A DNA stretch of 64,000 nt from Promicromonospora umidemergens (GCF_024171995.1 NZ_JAMTCT010000012.1:120780-184779); one strand, 5' to 3'. Positions 1 through 9,386 are shown, counted from the stretch's first letter. The notes: generated from the sequence alone by a model not told the origin. A program made the numbers and translations.

Positions 1-617
1 GCCTGGTTCCGCAGGCCCCGCATCATCCGCTCGGCGTAGGACGTGTGCCGCCGCAGCACCTCGGGCGGGGAGCCGATGAGCGCGACGTCGGTGTGGCCGG
101 CGCCGGCGAGGTGCCGCACGGCGAGCCGGCCCGCGGCCTCGAAGTCGAGGTCGACGCAGCTCAGCCCCTCCGGGTCCTCCGGCAGGCCGATGAGCACTGT
201 CGGCTGCTTGGCGGCCGCCACGAGGGGCACCCGCGGGTCGTCCGCCTCGATGTCCATCATCACCAGGGCGTCCACCATGGAGCCGCTGGTCACCCGGTCG
301 AGGCCGCTCACGTCGTCCTGGGTCAGGAGCAGGACGTCGTGGTCGAAGTCGCGCGCACGCGTCACCACGCCGGCGACGAACTGCATGATGACGGGCACGC
401 TCACCCCGACGCGCAGGGGTGCCATGAGCGCTATGACGTTGGTGCGGGACGAGGCCAGCGCCCGTGCCCCTGCGTGCGGCCGGTAGCCGAGCTTCTCGAT
501 GGCGCGCTCGACCCGGGCCCGCGTCGGCGCGGAGATGGGCCGCTTGCCCGACAGCACATAGGACACGGTCGAGGTCGAGACCCCCGCCGCCCTGGCGACG
601 TCGTCGATCGTAGCCAC
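1..617 (-). CDS. LacI-family transcriptional repressor (C-terminus beyond window)
   Basis: Probable sugar-responsive repressor of the divergent transport and glycosidase operon. The reverse strand opens with a LacI-type helix-turn-helix (ATIDDVARAAGVSTSTVSYV, then LSGKRPIS) followed by the start of a periplasmic-binding-protein-like sensor domain. About 205 residues are visible of a family norm near 330-350, so the gene runs off the left edge. I chose GTG at 617 because GAGGAG lies six bases upstream; an in-frame ATG at 629 would overlap that ribosome site. It is divergent from the binding-protein gene, and two LacI-type palindromes lie in the space between them. The ligand is not readable from sequence; a xyloglucan-derived sugar is inferred from the neighbouring enzymes. 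Confidence 0.9.
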   Translation of the reverse strand, partial: MATIDDVARAAGVSTSTVSYVLSGKRPISAPTRARVERAIEKLGYRPHAGARALASSRTNVIALMAPLRVGVSVPVIMQFVAGVVTRARDFDHDVLLLTQDDVSGLDRVTSGSMVDALVMMDIEADDPRVPLVAAAKQPTVLIGLPEDPEGLSCVDLDFEAAGRLAVRHLAGAGHTDVALIGSPPEVLRRHTSYAERMMRGLRNQ

Positions 618-711
618 AGAGCTCCTCATCTCATCGGTACCGCAGTGTGCCTGGTGCGGTGGCAGGTGGTGCGTGTGACGCGCCGGGCACACCAGTGTGC
701 CGCATGGCAGG

Positions 712-721
712 GAAGCGCTTC
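712..721. promoter_or_regulatory. LacI-type operator, copy 1
   Basis: GAAGCGCTTC is a perfect 10-bp palindrome with the central CG step typical of LacI/GalR-family operators. It lies in the gap between the repressor gene and the transporter operon, 78 bp upstream of a second, imperfect copy. Confidence 0.7.
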
Positions 722-789
722 GACAAAATGGTAGCGGATTTAATCTCCGATGGCACTGGACACTCGTGAGCGCGCGGGGTTAGCGTATT

Positions 790-799
790 GAAACGCTTC
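790..799. promoter_or_regulatory. LacI-type operator, copy 2
   Basis: GAAACGCTTC matches the first operator except at one position and, like it, is followed by GAC within a few bases. It sits about 75 bp before the binding-protein start, in or just after the expected promoter. Two sites 78 bp apart would allow looping by a dimer of dimers; this is inference. Confidence 0.65.
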
Positions 800-873
800 G
801 ACGATCCAGACGCAGATGTCTGGGCGCGGCCGCAAGGTGAGCCCTCTTGGGCTCTGCGAACCAAGGAGATGCG

Positions 874-2184
874 ATGAAGCACAGGCGGACCATGACTGCC
901 GCGGCGGCCGCGCTGGCCGGCGCCCTGGCGCTGACGGGCTGCACCGGTCAGAGCGGTGGCGGTGGCGGTGGCGACACCGACGCCAGCACGCTGACGATCT
1001 GGCACTACGAGAACGAGGACTCGGCGATGGGCAAGGCCTGGGCCGAGGCCATCACGATCTTCGAGGAGGAGAACCCCGACGTCACGGTCGACGTCGAGAA
1101 GCAGACGTTCGAGCAGATTCAGAAGAACGCCAAGATCGTGCTCACCGGCGACGACGTGCCTGACGTCATGGAGTTCAACAAGGGCAACGCGACGGCGGGC
1201 CAGCTCGCGGCGCAGGGCCTGCTGACCCCCCTGACCGACGCCGCGACCGAGCGCGGCTGGGACGAGAAGCTGACCGGCTCGCTGGCGACCACCGCCACGT
1301 ACGACGAGCAGGGGCTGATGGGCTCCGGTGAGTGGTACGGGGTGCCGAACTACGGCGAGTTCGTCGGCGTCTACTACAACAAGGACATGTTCGCCGAGCA
1401 CGGGCTCGAGGTGCCGACCAGCCTGGACGAGTTCGACGACGTCCTGGCCGCCTTCAAGGAGGAGGGCATCACGCCGCTGGCCGAGGCCGGCGCCGAGTAC
1501 CCGCTCGGCCAGCTCTGGTACGAGCTCGTGCTGGCCTACGGGGACCGCGCCCTGGTGGACGACTACCAGCTGTTCGCGAACGACGTCGACTTCCACAACG
1601 AGGCGATGACCAAGGCCACCGAGAAGCTCGACGAGTGGATCGAGAAGGGCTACATCGCCTCCGACTCGGCAGCGCTCACCGCCGAGGACATGGGCGTCTC
1701 GTTCATCGACGGCACCTACCCGCTCATGGTCAGCGGGTCCTGGTGGTTCGGCCGGCTCGCCACCGAGGTCGAGGCCGACTGGGGCCAGTTCAACTTCCCT
1801 GGCAACACGCTGCACACGGGTTCGTCGGGCAATCTCTGGGTGGTCCCGGCCAACGCCGACTCCCAGAGCCTCGCCGAGGAGTTCATCGACATCACGCTGC
1901 GGCCCGAGGTCCAGAACGTGCTGGCCGCAGAGGGTGGCCTGCCCGTCGCCGGCGACGCCTCGGTCATCGAGGACGAGCGCACGCGGGAGCTGACCGAGAA
2001 CTTCCAGGCGATCCTGGACGAGGACGGCCTGGCGTTCTACCCGGACTGGCCGGTGGCCGGCTACTACGACGTGATCGTCAGCGAGCTGCAGTCCCTGGTG
2101 AACCGGTCCAAGACCCCGGACGAGGTGCTGGACGGGCTGCAGAGCTCGTACGACGACGGCAAGGCCGACCTGCTCGATGGCTGA
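874..2184 (+). CDS. Sugar ABC transporter substrate-binding lipoprotein (CUT1 type)
   Basis: Extracytoplasmic solute-binding protein that would hand an oligosaccharide to the two permeases that follow. It has a lipoprotein signal peptide (KHRRT n-region, Ala/Leu core, lipobox LTGC with Cys at residue 23) and then a family 1 binding-protein fold of normal length (436 aa). I chose ATG 874 because AAGGAG ends about 5 bp before it and the signal peptide starts cleanly there; an upstream in-frame GTG at 847 lacks this. The stop overlaps the start of the next gene (ATGGCTGA), indicating translational coupling. Probably repressed by the divergent LacI protein. Confidence 0.92.
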   Translation: MKHRRTMTAAAAALAGALALTGCTGQSGGGGGGDTDASTLTIWHYENEDSAMGKAWAEAITIFEEENPDVTVDVEKQTFEQIQKNAKIVLTGDDVPDVMEFNKGNATAGQLAAQGLLTPLTDAATERGWDEKLTGSLATTATYDEQGLMGSGEWYGVPNYGEFVGVYYNKDMFAEHGLEVPTSLDEFDDVLAAFKEEGITPLAEAGAEYPLGQLWYELVLAYGDRALVDDYQLFANDVDFHNEAMTKATEKLDEWIEKGYIASDSAALTAEDMGVSFIDGTYPLMVSGSWWFGRLATEVEADWGQFNFPGNTLHTGSSGNLWVVPANADSQSLAEEFIDITLRPEVQNVLAAEGGLPVAGDASVIEDERTRELTENFQAILDEDGLAFYPDWPVAGYYDVIVSELQSLVNRSKTPDEVLDGLQSSYDDGKADLLDG

Positions 2185-3157
2185 CAGCACCCTGACCGAG
2201 GAGCGACCGCGGACGGCCGAGCGCCCGCGAGCCTCGCACGGGCCGCGCCGTCGTCGTCGGGCCCGGTGGGTGGGGTACCTGCCCTACCTGCTGCCCGGCG
2301 GGATCGCGTTCCTCGTGGTGATCGGGTACCCGCTCGTGACCAACGTGTACTTCAGCCTGTTCAAGTGGCGCGGCGGCATGGCGCCGCTGCGCTGGAACGG
2401 GCTGGGCAACTACGTGGACCTGATGGCCGACGACAAGTTCTGGACGTCGTTCGCCAACTCGGCGGCGATGATCGTCGCGATGGTCGTCGTGCCGACGCTC
2501 CTCGGGCTCGTGCTCGCCGCTGTGCTGTTCGACTATCTCGGCCGACGGTTCGGCGAGCGCGTCTCGTCGGTGCTGCGGGCCACCTACTACCTGCCGCAGA
2601 TCCTGCCCGTGGCCGTGGCGGGCGTCCTGTGGAACTGGATCCTGAACTCCCAGACCGGGGCGCTCAACGTGCTCCTGCGCGGGATCGGCATCGAGACGCC
2701 GCCCAACTGGCTCGGCGACCCGAGCACGGCCCTGCCGTCGGTGATGCTCGTGCTGATCTGGGTCCAGATGGGCTATCCGGTGGTCATCTTCATGGCGGCG
2801 CTGCAGCGGGTGGACCCTGAGCTCTACGAGGCGGCCGAGCTGGACGGCGCCGGCTGGTGGGACCGGTTCCGGGCCATCACGGTGCCCCAGATCCGGCCTG
2901 AGATCTTCGTGGTCACGCTGACCTGCACGGTCGCGGCGCTCAAGGTGTTCGGGCCCATCTACGTGCTGACGCGCGGCGGACCCGAGAGCTCGACCCTCGT
3001 GCCGAGCTACTACTCGTACCTGAGCTTCTTCGACAAGTCCCAGGTCGGCTACGGAGCCGCGATCGCCACGGTGCTCACGCTCGTGATCGTCGTGGTGGCC
3101 GTGATCATCCTCGGTCTGCAGGGCCGAGCGGAACGACGTGAGCGGGAGGGGACCTGA
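2177..3157 (+). CDS. Sugar ABC transporter permease, MalF-like
   Basis: First inner-membrane subunit of the CUT1 importer (326 aa). After a basic N-terminus of about 30 residues there are six predicted membrane spans. The EAA loop that docks the ATPase is visible as EAAELDGAGWWDRFRAITVP. It overlaps the binding-protein gene by 8 bp and the next permease follows at once. There is no ATPase gene in the operon; in actinobacteria such importers usually borrow a shared MsiK-type ATPase. Confidence 0.93.
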   Translation: MADSTLTEERPRTAERPRASHGPRRRRRARWVGYLPYLLPGGIAFLVVIGYPLVTNVYFSLFKWRGGMAPLRWNGLGNYVDLMADDKFWTSFANSAAMIVAMVVVPTLLGLVLAAVLFDYLGRRFGERVSSVLRATYYLPQILPVAVAGVLWNWILNSQTGALNVLLRGIGIETPPNWLGDPSTALPSVMLVLIWVQMGYPVVIFMAALQRVDPELYEAAELDGAGWWDRFRAITVPQIRPEIFVVTLTCTVAALKVFGPIYVLTRGGPESSTLVPSYYSYLSFFDKSQVGYGAAIATVLTLVIVVVAVIILGLQGRAERREREGT

Positions 3158-3158
3158 C

Positions 3159-4055
3159 ATGGCTGTCGCCACAGACGTGCGCGCGACCACACGAACGGCT
3201 CAGCTGCGCAGCACCGCCGTCGACACCCGGTACCGCCGCGGCGTCGGTCGCTGGCTCGTGCTGGCCGCCGCGGTGGTCGTGGGCCTCGCGGTCCTCGCGC
3301 CGTTCGGGATCATGCTGCTCAACGCGTTCAAGTCGCCGCAGGACTATGCGGCGAACGGGCCCCTGGCCCTGCCGTCCGGCCTCTACCTCGACGGGGTGGT
3401 GGCCTTCTGGGAGCGCACGGAGTTCCCGGTGAAGCTCTGGAACTCGTTCTTCATCTCGGCGGTCGTGGCCGTGCTCGCCGCGCTGCTGTCGCTGTTCAAC
3501 GCCTACGCGATCGGCATCGGCAGGGTGAAGGGGCGGCTGTGGATCGTCGCGCTGTTCCTGCTGGCGAACATGCTGCCGCAGGAGGCGCTGATCTACCCGC
3601 TGTTCACCATGGCGCAGGCGGTCGGGCTCTCGAACTCCCAGTGGTCGGTGATCATCATCTTCACCGTCATCCAGTCGGCGTTCGGCACCTACCTGCTGTC
3701 CTCGGTGCTCGGCACGTTCCCGCCGGCGCTCCTCGAGGCCGCCGCGCTCGACGGCGCCAGCCGGTGGCGCATCCTCTGGCAGGTCGTCTTCCCGATCGTG
3801 CGGCCGACGCTCTCGGTCCTGATGATCTTCTTCTTCATCTGGACCTGGAACGAGTTCTTCATCCCGCTGGTCATGCTGACCAGCAACGACACCCAGACCA
3901 TCCCCATCGCCCTTGCCTCGCTGCAGGGCGATCGCATGATGGACGCGCCGACGATCAACGCAGGCTCGCTCGTCTCCCTCGTGCCGGCCGTCGTGTTCTT
4001 CCTGATCTTCCAGCGCACCCTGACCCGTGGCGTGACGGCCGGAGCGATCAAGTGA
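3159..4055 (+). CDS. Sugar ABC transporter permease, MalG-like
   Basis: Second membrane subunit of the importer (298 aa), with six predicted spans and an EAA loop (EAAALDGASRWRILWQVVFP) followed by the usual MalG-type C-terminus. I chose ATG 3159, one base after the upstream stop, because GGGAGGGG precedes it at good spacing; an in-frame GTG at 3138 would lie inside the previous gene. A 46-bp gap separates it from the alpha-xylosidase gene, consistent with one transcript. Confidence 0.92.
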   Translation: MAVATDVRATTRTAQLRSTAVDTRYRRGVGRWLVLAAAVVVGLAVLAPFGIMLLNAFKSPQDYAANGPLALPSGLYLDGVVAFWERTEFPVKLWNSFFISAVVAVLAALLSLFNAYAIGIGRVKGRLWIVALFLLANMLPQEALIYPLFTMAQAVGLSNSQWSVIIIFTVIQSAFGTYLLSSVLGTFPPALLEAAALDGASRWRILWQVVFPIVRPTLSVLMIFFFIWTWNEFFIPLVMLTSNDTQTIPIALASLQGDRMMDAPTINAGSLVSLVPAVVFFLIFQRTLTRGVTAGAIK

Positions 4056-4101
4056 CCGCACCCCGCCCTGCCCACCACTACGCCGAGAGGTTTCACCAGC
4101 C

Positions 4102-6366
4102 ATGAGATTCACCGACGGCTACTGGCAGCTGCGACCCGGCGTCGAGATGCTTCGTCCCCGCGACATCGACTCGGTCGAGGCCGGCGACAACACCCTGACC
4201 GTCTTCGCACCCACCGCGCCGATCACGCGGCGGGGGGACACCCTGAACCGACCGGTCGTCACGGTCACGTTCGACGCCCCGGCGGACGACGTCATCGGGG
4301 TGCGCATCGAGCACCACCAGGGTCGCCGTGACCCCGGCCCGCACTTCGCCGTCAACCGGGAGCCGGGGGCGGTCAAGGTGGTCGTCCCCGAGTCCGGCCC
4401 GGCCGAGCTCACCTCCGGCGGGCTCACGGCCCGCGTCTCCACCGACGGCCCGTGGCACGTCGACTTCGTGGCCGACGGCGAGGTGCTCACCTCGTCGTCG
4501 GACCGGAGCGTCGGGATCGCGAGCACCCCGGACGGCGACTTCGTGCACGAGCAGCTCGGGCTCGGCGTCGGGGAGCACGTCTACGGCCTGGGTGAGCGGT
4601 TCGGCGCGTTCGTGAAGAACGGCCAGAGCGTCGACGTCTGGAACGAGGACGGCGGCACCGCGAGCGAGCAGGCCTACAAGAACGTGCCGTTCTACCTGAC
4701 GGACCGCGGCTACGGCGTGTTCGTTGCTCACCCCGAGCGGGTCTCGTTCGAGGTGGGCTCAGAGGCCGTCAGCCGCACCCAGTTCTCGGTGCCGGGGCAG
4801 TCGCTCCAGTACTACGTGATCCACGGGCCGACCCCCGCCGAGATCCTGCGCCGGTACACGGCCCTGACGGGGCGGCCCGCCGTCGTCCCTGCGTGGTCGT
4901 ACGGCCTGTGGCTCTCGACGTCGTTCACCACGAACTACTCCGAGGCCACCGTCACGAGCTTCATCGACGGCATGGCCGAGCGCGACATCCCGCTGTCGGT
5001 GTTCCACTTCGACTGCTTCTGGATGCGGCAGTTCCACTGGTGCGACTTCGTGTGGGACCCGGCGACGTTCCCCGACCCCGAGGGCATGCTGGCCCGGCTG
5101 CACGAACGCGACCTGAAGGTCTGCGTGTGGATCAACCCGTACATCGCCCAGCGCTCGCACCTGTTCCGTGAGGGCTCGGAGAAGGGCTACCTGGTCACCA
5201 CGGCGGCCGGCGACGTCTGGCAGTGGGACAAGTGGCAGGCCGGGATGGCCCTGGTCGACTTCACCAACCCCGACGCCGTCGCCTGGTACCAGGACAAGCT
5301 GCGCGTGCTCCTTGGCCAGGGTGTGGACAGCTTCAAGACGGACTTCGGGGAGCGCATCCCCACGGACGTCGTCTGGCACGACGGGTCCGACCCGCAGCGC
5401 ATGCACAACTACTACGCCAACCTCTACAACAAGGTCGTCTTCGAGCTGCTGGAGGAGGAGCGCGGGCGCGGCGAGGCGGTCGTCTTCGCCCGGTCCGCGA
5501 CAGCGGGCACGCAGGCCTACCCCGTGCACTGGGGCGGCGACTGCGAGTCCACCTTCGTCTCCATGGCGGAGTCCCTCCGTGGCGGCCTCTCGTTGTCGCT
5601 GTCCGGGTTCGGCTACTGGAGCCATGACATCGGTGGGTTCGAGGGCACGCCCGACCCCGCGGTGTTCAAACGGTGGGCCGCGTTCGGCCTGATGTCGTCG
5701 CACTCCCGGCTCCACGGGTCCAGCTCCTACCGCGTGCCGTGGGCGTTCGACGACGAGGCGGTCGACGTCACCAGGAAGTTCACCAGGCTGAAGCTGCGGC
5801 TCATGCCGTATCTCGGCGGGCTCGGCCTCGTCGCCGCGGAGGAGGGCATGCCCGTGATGCGCCCGATGGTGCTCCAGTTCCCCGACGACCGGACGGCGGC
5901 GTCCGTCGACACCCAGTACATGCTGGGGCCGTCGCTGCTGGTCGCGCCCGTCTTCCACGAGTCACGTGCGGAGTACTACGTGCCCGCTGGGGAGTGGACC
6001 CGGCTGCCGGACGTCGGGGCGGGCCAGGCTCCGACGGTCACCGGCCCGCGCTGGGTCGCCGAGGAGCACGGCTTCGACAGCCTGCCCCTGCTCGTCCGGC
6101 CCGGCACGGTGCTGCCGGTCGGAGCGCGCGACGACCGACCGGACTACGCGTGGGCCGATGGCGTGACGTTACGCTGCACCCGTCTGCCCGAAGGGTACGA
6201 CGAAGAAGTCCTGGTCCCGGGTGGCACGGGCGCGCCCGCGACGTTCCGCGTGCGGTGCGCCTCCGGCGTCGTGCAGGTGACCAGTGACGACGCTCCGGGT
6301 GAGTGGAGCGTCGAGAATGAAGGACGGACCGTTCGGGCCACGGGCCCAGGAGAGGTGACACTGTGA
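4102..6366 (+). CDS. yicI: GH31 alpha-xylosidase (YicI type)
   Basis: Intracellular glycosidase of family 31 that removes non-reducing alpha-1,6-linked xylose from xyloglucan oligosaccharides or isoprimeverose. The 754-aa length matches the YicI group. The nucleophile is Asp414 in FKTDFGE and the acid/base is Asp480 in WGGD, almost the same numbering as E. coli YicI (Asp416 and Asp482). There is no signal peptide, so it acts on imported sugar. GAGAGG before ATG 4102 is a modest ribosome site. The stop overlaps the GTG of the next gene. Alpha-glucosidase activity is the main alternative, but the YicI-like length and motif context favour xylosidase. Confidence 0.9.
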   Translation: MRFTDGYWQLRPGVEMLRPRDIDSVEAGDNTLTVFAPTAPITRRGDTLNRPVVTVTFDAPADDVIGVRIEHHQGRRDPGPHFAVNREPGAVKVVVPESGPAELTSGGLTARVSTDGPWHVDFVADGEVLTSSSDRSVGIASTPDGDFVHEQLGLGVGEHVYGLGERFGAFVKNGQSVDVWNEDGGTASEQAYKNVPFYLTDRGYGVFVAHPERVSFEVGSEAVSRTQFSVPGQSLQYYVIHGPTPAEILRRYTALTGRPAVVPAWSYGLWLSTSFTTNYSEATVTSFIDGMAERDIPLSVFHFDCFWMRQFHWCDFVWDPATFPDPEGMLARLHERDLKVCVWINPYIAQRSHLFREGSEKGYLVTTAAGDVWQWDKWQAGMALVDFTNPDAVAWYQDKLRVLLGQGVDSFKTDFGERIPTDVVWHDGSDPQRMHNYYANLYNKVVFELLEEERGRGEAVVFARSATAGTQAYPVHWGGDCESTFVSMAESLRGGLSLSLSGFGYWSHDIGGFEGTPDPAVFKRWAAFGLMSSHSRLHGSSSYRVPWAFDDEAVDVTRKFTRLKLRLMPYLGGLGLVAAEEGMPVMRPMVLQFPDDRTAASVDTQYMLGPSLLVAPVFHESRAEYYVPAGEWTRLPDVGAGQAPTVTGPRWVAEEHGFDSLPLLVRPGTVLPVGARDDRPDYAWADGVTLRCTRLPEGYDEEVLVPGGTGAPATFRVRCASGVVQVTSDDAPGEWSVENEGRTVRATGPGEVTL

Positions 6367-7799
6367 GTGCACGGAGTTTTCCCAGCGATTTCCTCTGGGG
6401 CTCGGCGACCGCGTCGTACCAGATCGAGGGCGGCGCGACCGAGGGTGGGCGGGGACCGTCCATCTGGGACACGTTCTCGCACACACCCGGCAAGACGCTG
6501 AACGGGGACACGGGCGACGTCGCTGACGACCACTTCCACCGGTGGCAGGAGGACGTCGAGCACATCAAGAACCTGGGCCTCGGCGCCTACCGGTTCTCCA
6601 TCTCGTGGTCGCGTGTGCAGCCGGGCGGCTCCGGCGACTTCAACGCCGAGGGCATCCGGTTCTACTCCGACCTCGTGGACGGGCTGCTCGCCGCGGGCGT
6701 GAAGCCCGTGGTGACGCTCTACCACTGGGACCTCCCGCAGGAGCTGGAGGACACCGGCGGCTGGACCAACCGCGACACGGCCTACGCCTTCGCCCGCTAC
6801 GCCCGGAAGATGGCCGAGGAGCTGGGGAGGCGCATCGACGTCTGGACCACCCTCAACGAGCCGTGGTGCACGGCATACCTTGGCTACGGCTCGGGCGTCC
6901 ACGCGCCGGGCCGCACGGAGGCCCTTGCCTCGCTGCAGGCCGTGCACCACCTGAACCTGGCGCACGGCCTCGCGGTCCAGCAGATCCGCGAGGTGCTCGG
7001 CGACTCCGCCAAGACGTCGATCACGCTGAACCTGCACGTCTTCCGGCCGGACGACCCGTCGTCCGCAGCCGACCAGGGCGCCGTCCGCAAGGTCGACGCG
7101 CTGGCCAACCGGGCGTTCCTCGGCCCGGTGCTCGACGGCGCGTACCCCGCCGACCTGCTGGAGAACACCGCCTCGGTCACCGACTGGTCGTTCGTGCAGG
7201 ACGGTGACCTGGAGATCATCAGGCAGCCGCTGGACGTGCTGGGCGTCAACTACTACTCGACGGCGCGGGTGCGCCATTTCGCGGGTGAGGGCGAGCGGCA
7301 GCAGGCCGACGGGCACAAGGACTCCGCCGGCACACCGTGGCCCGCGGCGGACGACGTCGAGTTCCTTCCCCAGCCTGGCCCGTACACCGCCATGGGCTGG
7401 AACATCGAGCCGGCCGGCCTGACGGACCTGCTGGTCTCGCTGCGCGACTCCTACCCGGACCAGCCGCTGATGGTCACGGAGAACGGCGCGGCGTTCGAGG
7501 ACACCGTGGTGGTCGAGGACGGCGTGGCGCGCGTGCACGACGTGGAGCGGGTGTCCTACCTGCACGACCACGTCGAGGCCCTGGGGCTCGCCCGCGACAA
7601 GGGCGTGGACGTGCGTGGGTACTTCGCGTGGTCGCTGCTCGACAACTTCGAGTGGGCCTACGGCTACGACCGGCGGTTCGGCATCATCCGCGTCGACTAC
7701 GGGACGCTGGAGCGCACCTGGAAGGACTCGGCGCACTGGTACCGCCGCCTGGCGACGACGAACACCCTCCCGCCGGTGACAGAGATCTCGCCGGCCTAG
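6363..7799 (+). CDS. GH1 beta-glucosidase
   Basis: Family 1 retaining beta-glycosidase (478 aa, normal length) that would split cello-type beta-1,4-glucosyl linkages in the cytoplasm. The acid/base is Glu166 in TLNEPWC and the nucleophile is Glu373 in TENGAAF. The N-terminal FPSDFLWGSATASYQIEG and the C-terminal YFAWSLLDNFEW are classic GH1 signatures. It begins with GTG inside the upstream stop (GTGA), so it is translationally coupled to the alpha-xylosidase. The pair would strip xylose and then glucose from xyloglucan fragments in turn. Confidence 0.95.
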   Translation: MSARSFPSDFLWGSATASYQIEGGATEGGRGPSIWDTFSHTPGKTLNGDTGDVADDHFHRWQEDVEHIKNLGLGAYRFSISWSRVQPGGSGDFNAEGIRFYSDLVDGLLAAGVKPVVTLYHWDLPQELEDTGGWTNRDTAYAFARYARKMAEELGRRIDVWTTLNEPWCTAYLGYGSGVHAPGRTEALASLQAVHHLNLAHGLAVQQIREVLGDSAKTSITLNLHVFRPDDPSSAADQGAVRKVDALANRAFLGPVLDGAYPADLLENTASVTDWSFVQDGDLEIIRQPLDVLGVNYYSTARVRHFAGEGERQQADGHKDSAGTPWPAADDVEFLPQPGPYTAMGWNIEPAGLTDLLVSLRDSYPDQPLMVTENGAAFEDTVVVEDGVARVHDVERVSYLHDHVEALGLARDKGVDVRGYFAWSLLDNFEWAYGYDRRFGIIRVDYGTLERTWKDSAHWYRRLATTNTLPPVTEISPA

Positions 7800-7813
7800 C
7801 GGGGCCTCTCTTC

Positions 7814-7887
7814 GCGGGTGGTCGGCAGAACGTCGCATGATCGGTAGCTCGGGCTGCCGAACACCTGACGTTCTACCGACCATCCGC
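7814..7887. repeat. Dispersed palindromic element, copy A (intergenic)
   Basis: An imperfect palindrome fills most of the gap between the beta-glucosidase and serine hydrolase genes. The left arm begins GCGGGTGGTCGGCAGAACGT and the right arm ends ACGTTCTACCGACCATCCGC. Its 63-bp core (7820-7882) aligns without gaps to 60992-61054 inside mshB, with about 52 of 63 positions identical by my count. It could act as a terminator for the sugar operon. Confidence 0.75.
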
Positions 7888-7913
7888 GCTGCGCTCCTCG
7901 GTACCTTGTGGGG

Positions 7914-9386
7914 GTGAGCAGAGCAGATCAGGTGATCGGGGCGGAGCTGCGCAGCGTGCTGCGGGGGCTGCGGGACGGTGGGCGGGTGCCTGCCCTGTCA
8001 GCGGCCGCGGGGCGCGGCGGCGAGGTGGTCTGGTCCGAGGTCGCCCACGCCCCCTGGGCAGGCACGCCGACGGCGGAGCACGCCTTCCGCATCGCATCCA
8101 TCACCAAGCCGATGCTCGCCGTGGCGGTCATGCGGCTCGTCGAGGAGGGCAAGGTGGCGCTGCACGACCCGATCGGCGCGCACCTGCCGGACGCTCCTGC
8201 GGCCGACGCCACGATCGCAGAGCTCCTGAGCCACACGAGCGGGCTGCCCGCCGAGCCGGCCGGAGCCTGGTGGGAACGGGCCGGCGGGTCGACCTGGGAG
8301 CAGATCGTCGCCTCCCGCCTGCCCCGGCTGGTCGCGCCCGGTATCCGGTACCACTATTCGAACGTGGGCTACGCGGTGCTCGGCCGGCTGGTCGAGGTGG
8401 CGCGTGGGCGGGCCTGGGACGAGGTGCTGCGCGACGAGCTCTGGACGCCGCTCGGGATGACTGCGACCGGACGGGTCCCGGTGGGGCCGCACGTACGGGG
8501 ATATGCGGTGCACCCGGACGCCGACCTGGTGCACGACGAGCCGGTCGCCGAGTACCTGGCCATGGGCCCGGCGGGCGAGCTGTGGTCCACCCCGGCGGAC
8601 CTCGTGCGATTCGGGGTGTGGCTGGCCGGCCACGACACGCTCGGTGCGGCCGGCGACGCCGTCCTGCCCGATGCCGCGCGCCGGCTCATGACGGCGCCCC
8701 GCGTGGTTGTCGACGAGCCCGGCGCCGCCTGGACCGGCACCTACGGCCTGGGCGTGCGGATCCGCAAGGACCTGGTGGACCTTCCGGGGACGGGCACGGT
8801 GCCGGTGCGCACGGTGGGCCACTCCGGTTCGGTGCCGGGCTTCACCGCGGACCTGCGGGTCGACGTCGAGACGGGCGACGCCGTGGCGGTCGTCGGCTCG
8901 AGCACCGGCGGGTTCGGGGACGGGACGGGCCTGCTCGCGGCCCTCCTGAGCGCGCGCCCCGCCGTCGTACGCGGGCCGTCCCCGGCGGGGCGGGCGAGTG
9001 CGGCCGGGGCACAGGGCGGCGCAGGCACGGGTTCGGCGTCGGGTGCAGTGCCGGGACCTGAGGAGAGTGTCGGTGCACGAGTCCTGGACGTGACCGGAAC
9101 CTGGTACTGGGGGCCCGTGCCGTACACGCTGCGCGCCGAGGACGGGCGGCTCGCGCTGACCGGGGCGGCTGGCCGCCGCAGCACCGAGTTCGCGCCGGGC
9201 GCCACGTCCGGAGAGTGGGTCGGCGTCACCGCGGGCTACTGGCACGGCGAGATCCTCCGGCCCGTCGAGCGGGACGGTCGGGTCGTGGCGCTCGACGTCG
9301 GGACCTTCTGCCTCACCCGGACCCCGTACGCCCCGGACGCCGAGATCCCGGGCGGGCACGACACGGCCGGCTGGTACCCGCTCTGA
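7914..9386 (+). CDS. Class C beta-lactamase-like serine hydrolase
   Basis: Serine hydrolase of the beta-lactamase/D-Ala-D-Ala peptidase superfamily (490 aa); substrate unknown, with esterase, D-aminopeptidase or cell-wall roles all possible. Catalytic motifs are present: SITK (Ser-x-x-Lys), YSN in YHYSNVGY, and HSG in VGHSGSVPGF. There is no signal peptide. The C-terminal 140 or so residues, after a Gly/Ala-rich linker, form a beta-rich extra domain common in actinobacterial members. I chose GTG 7914 because TACCTT (7902-7907) lies exactly six bases upstream, a leaderless arrangement; an in-frame GTG at 7908 is the alternative. Confidence 0.88.
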   Translation: MSRADQVIGAELRSVLRGLRDGGRVPALSAAAGRGGEVVWSEVAHAPWAGTPTAEHAFRIASITKPMLAVAVMRLVEEGKVALHDPIGAHLPDAPAADATIAELLSHTSGLPAEPAGAWWERAGGSTWEQIVASRLPRLVAPGIRYHYSNVGYAVLGRLVEVARGRAWDEVLRDELWTPLGMTATGRVPVGPHVRGYAVHPDADLVHDEPVAEYLAMGPAGELWSTPADLVRFGVWLAGHDTLGAAGDAVLPDAARRLMTAPRVVVDEPGAAWTGTYGLGVRIRKDLVDLPGTGTVPVRTVGHSGSVPGFTADLRVDVETGDAVAVVGSSTGGFGDGTGLLAALLSARPAVVRGPSPAGRASAAGAQGGAGTGSASGAVPGPEESVGARVLDVTGTWYWGPVPYTLRAEDGRLALTGAAGRRSTEFAPGATSGEWVGVTAGYWHGEILRPVERDGRVVALDVGTFCLTRTPYAPDAEIPGGHDTAGWYPL

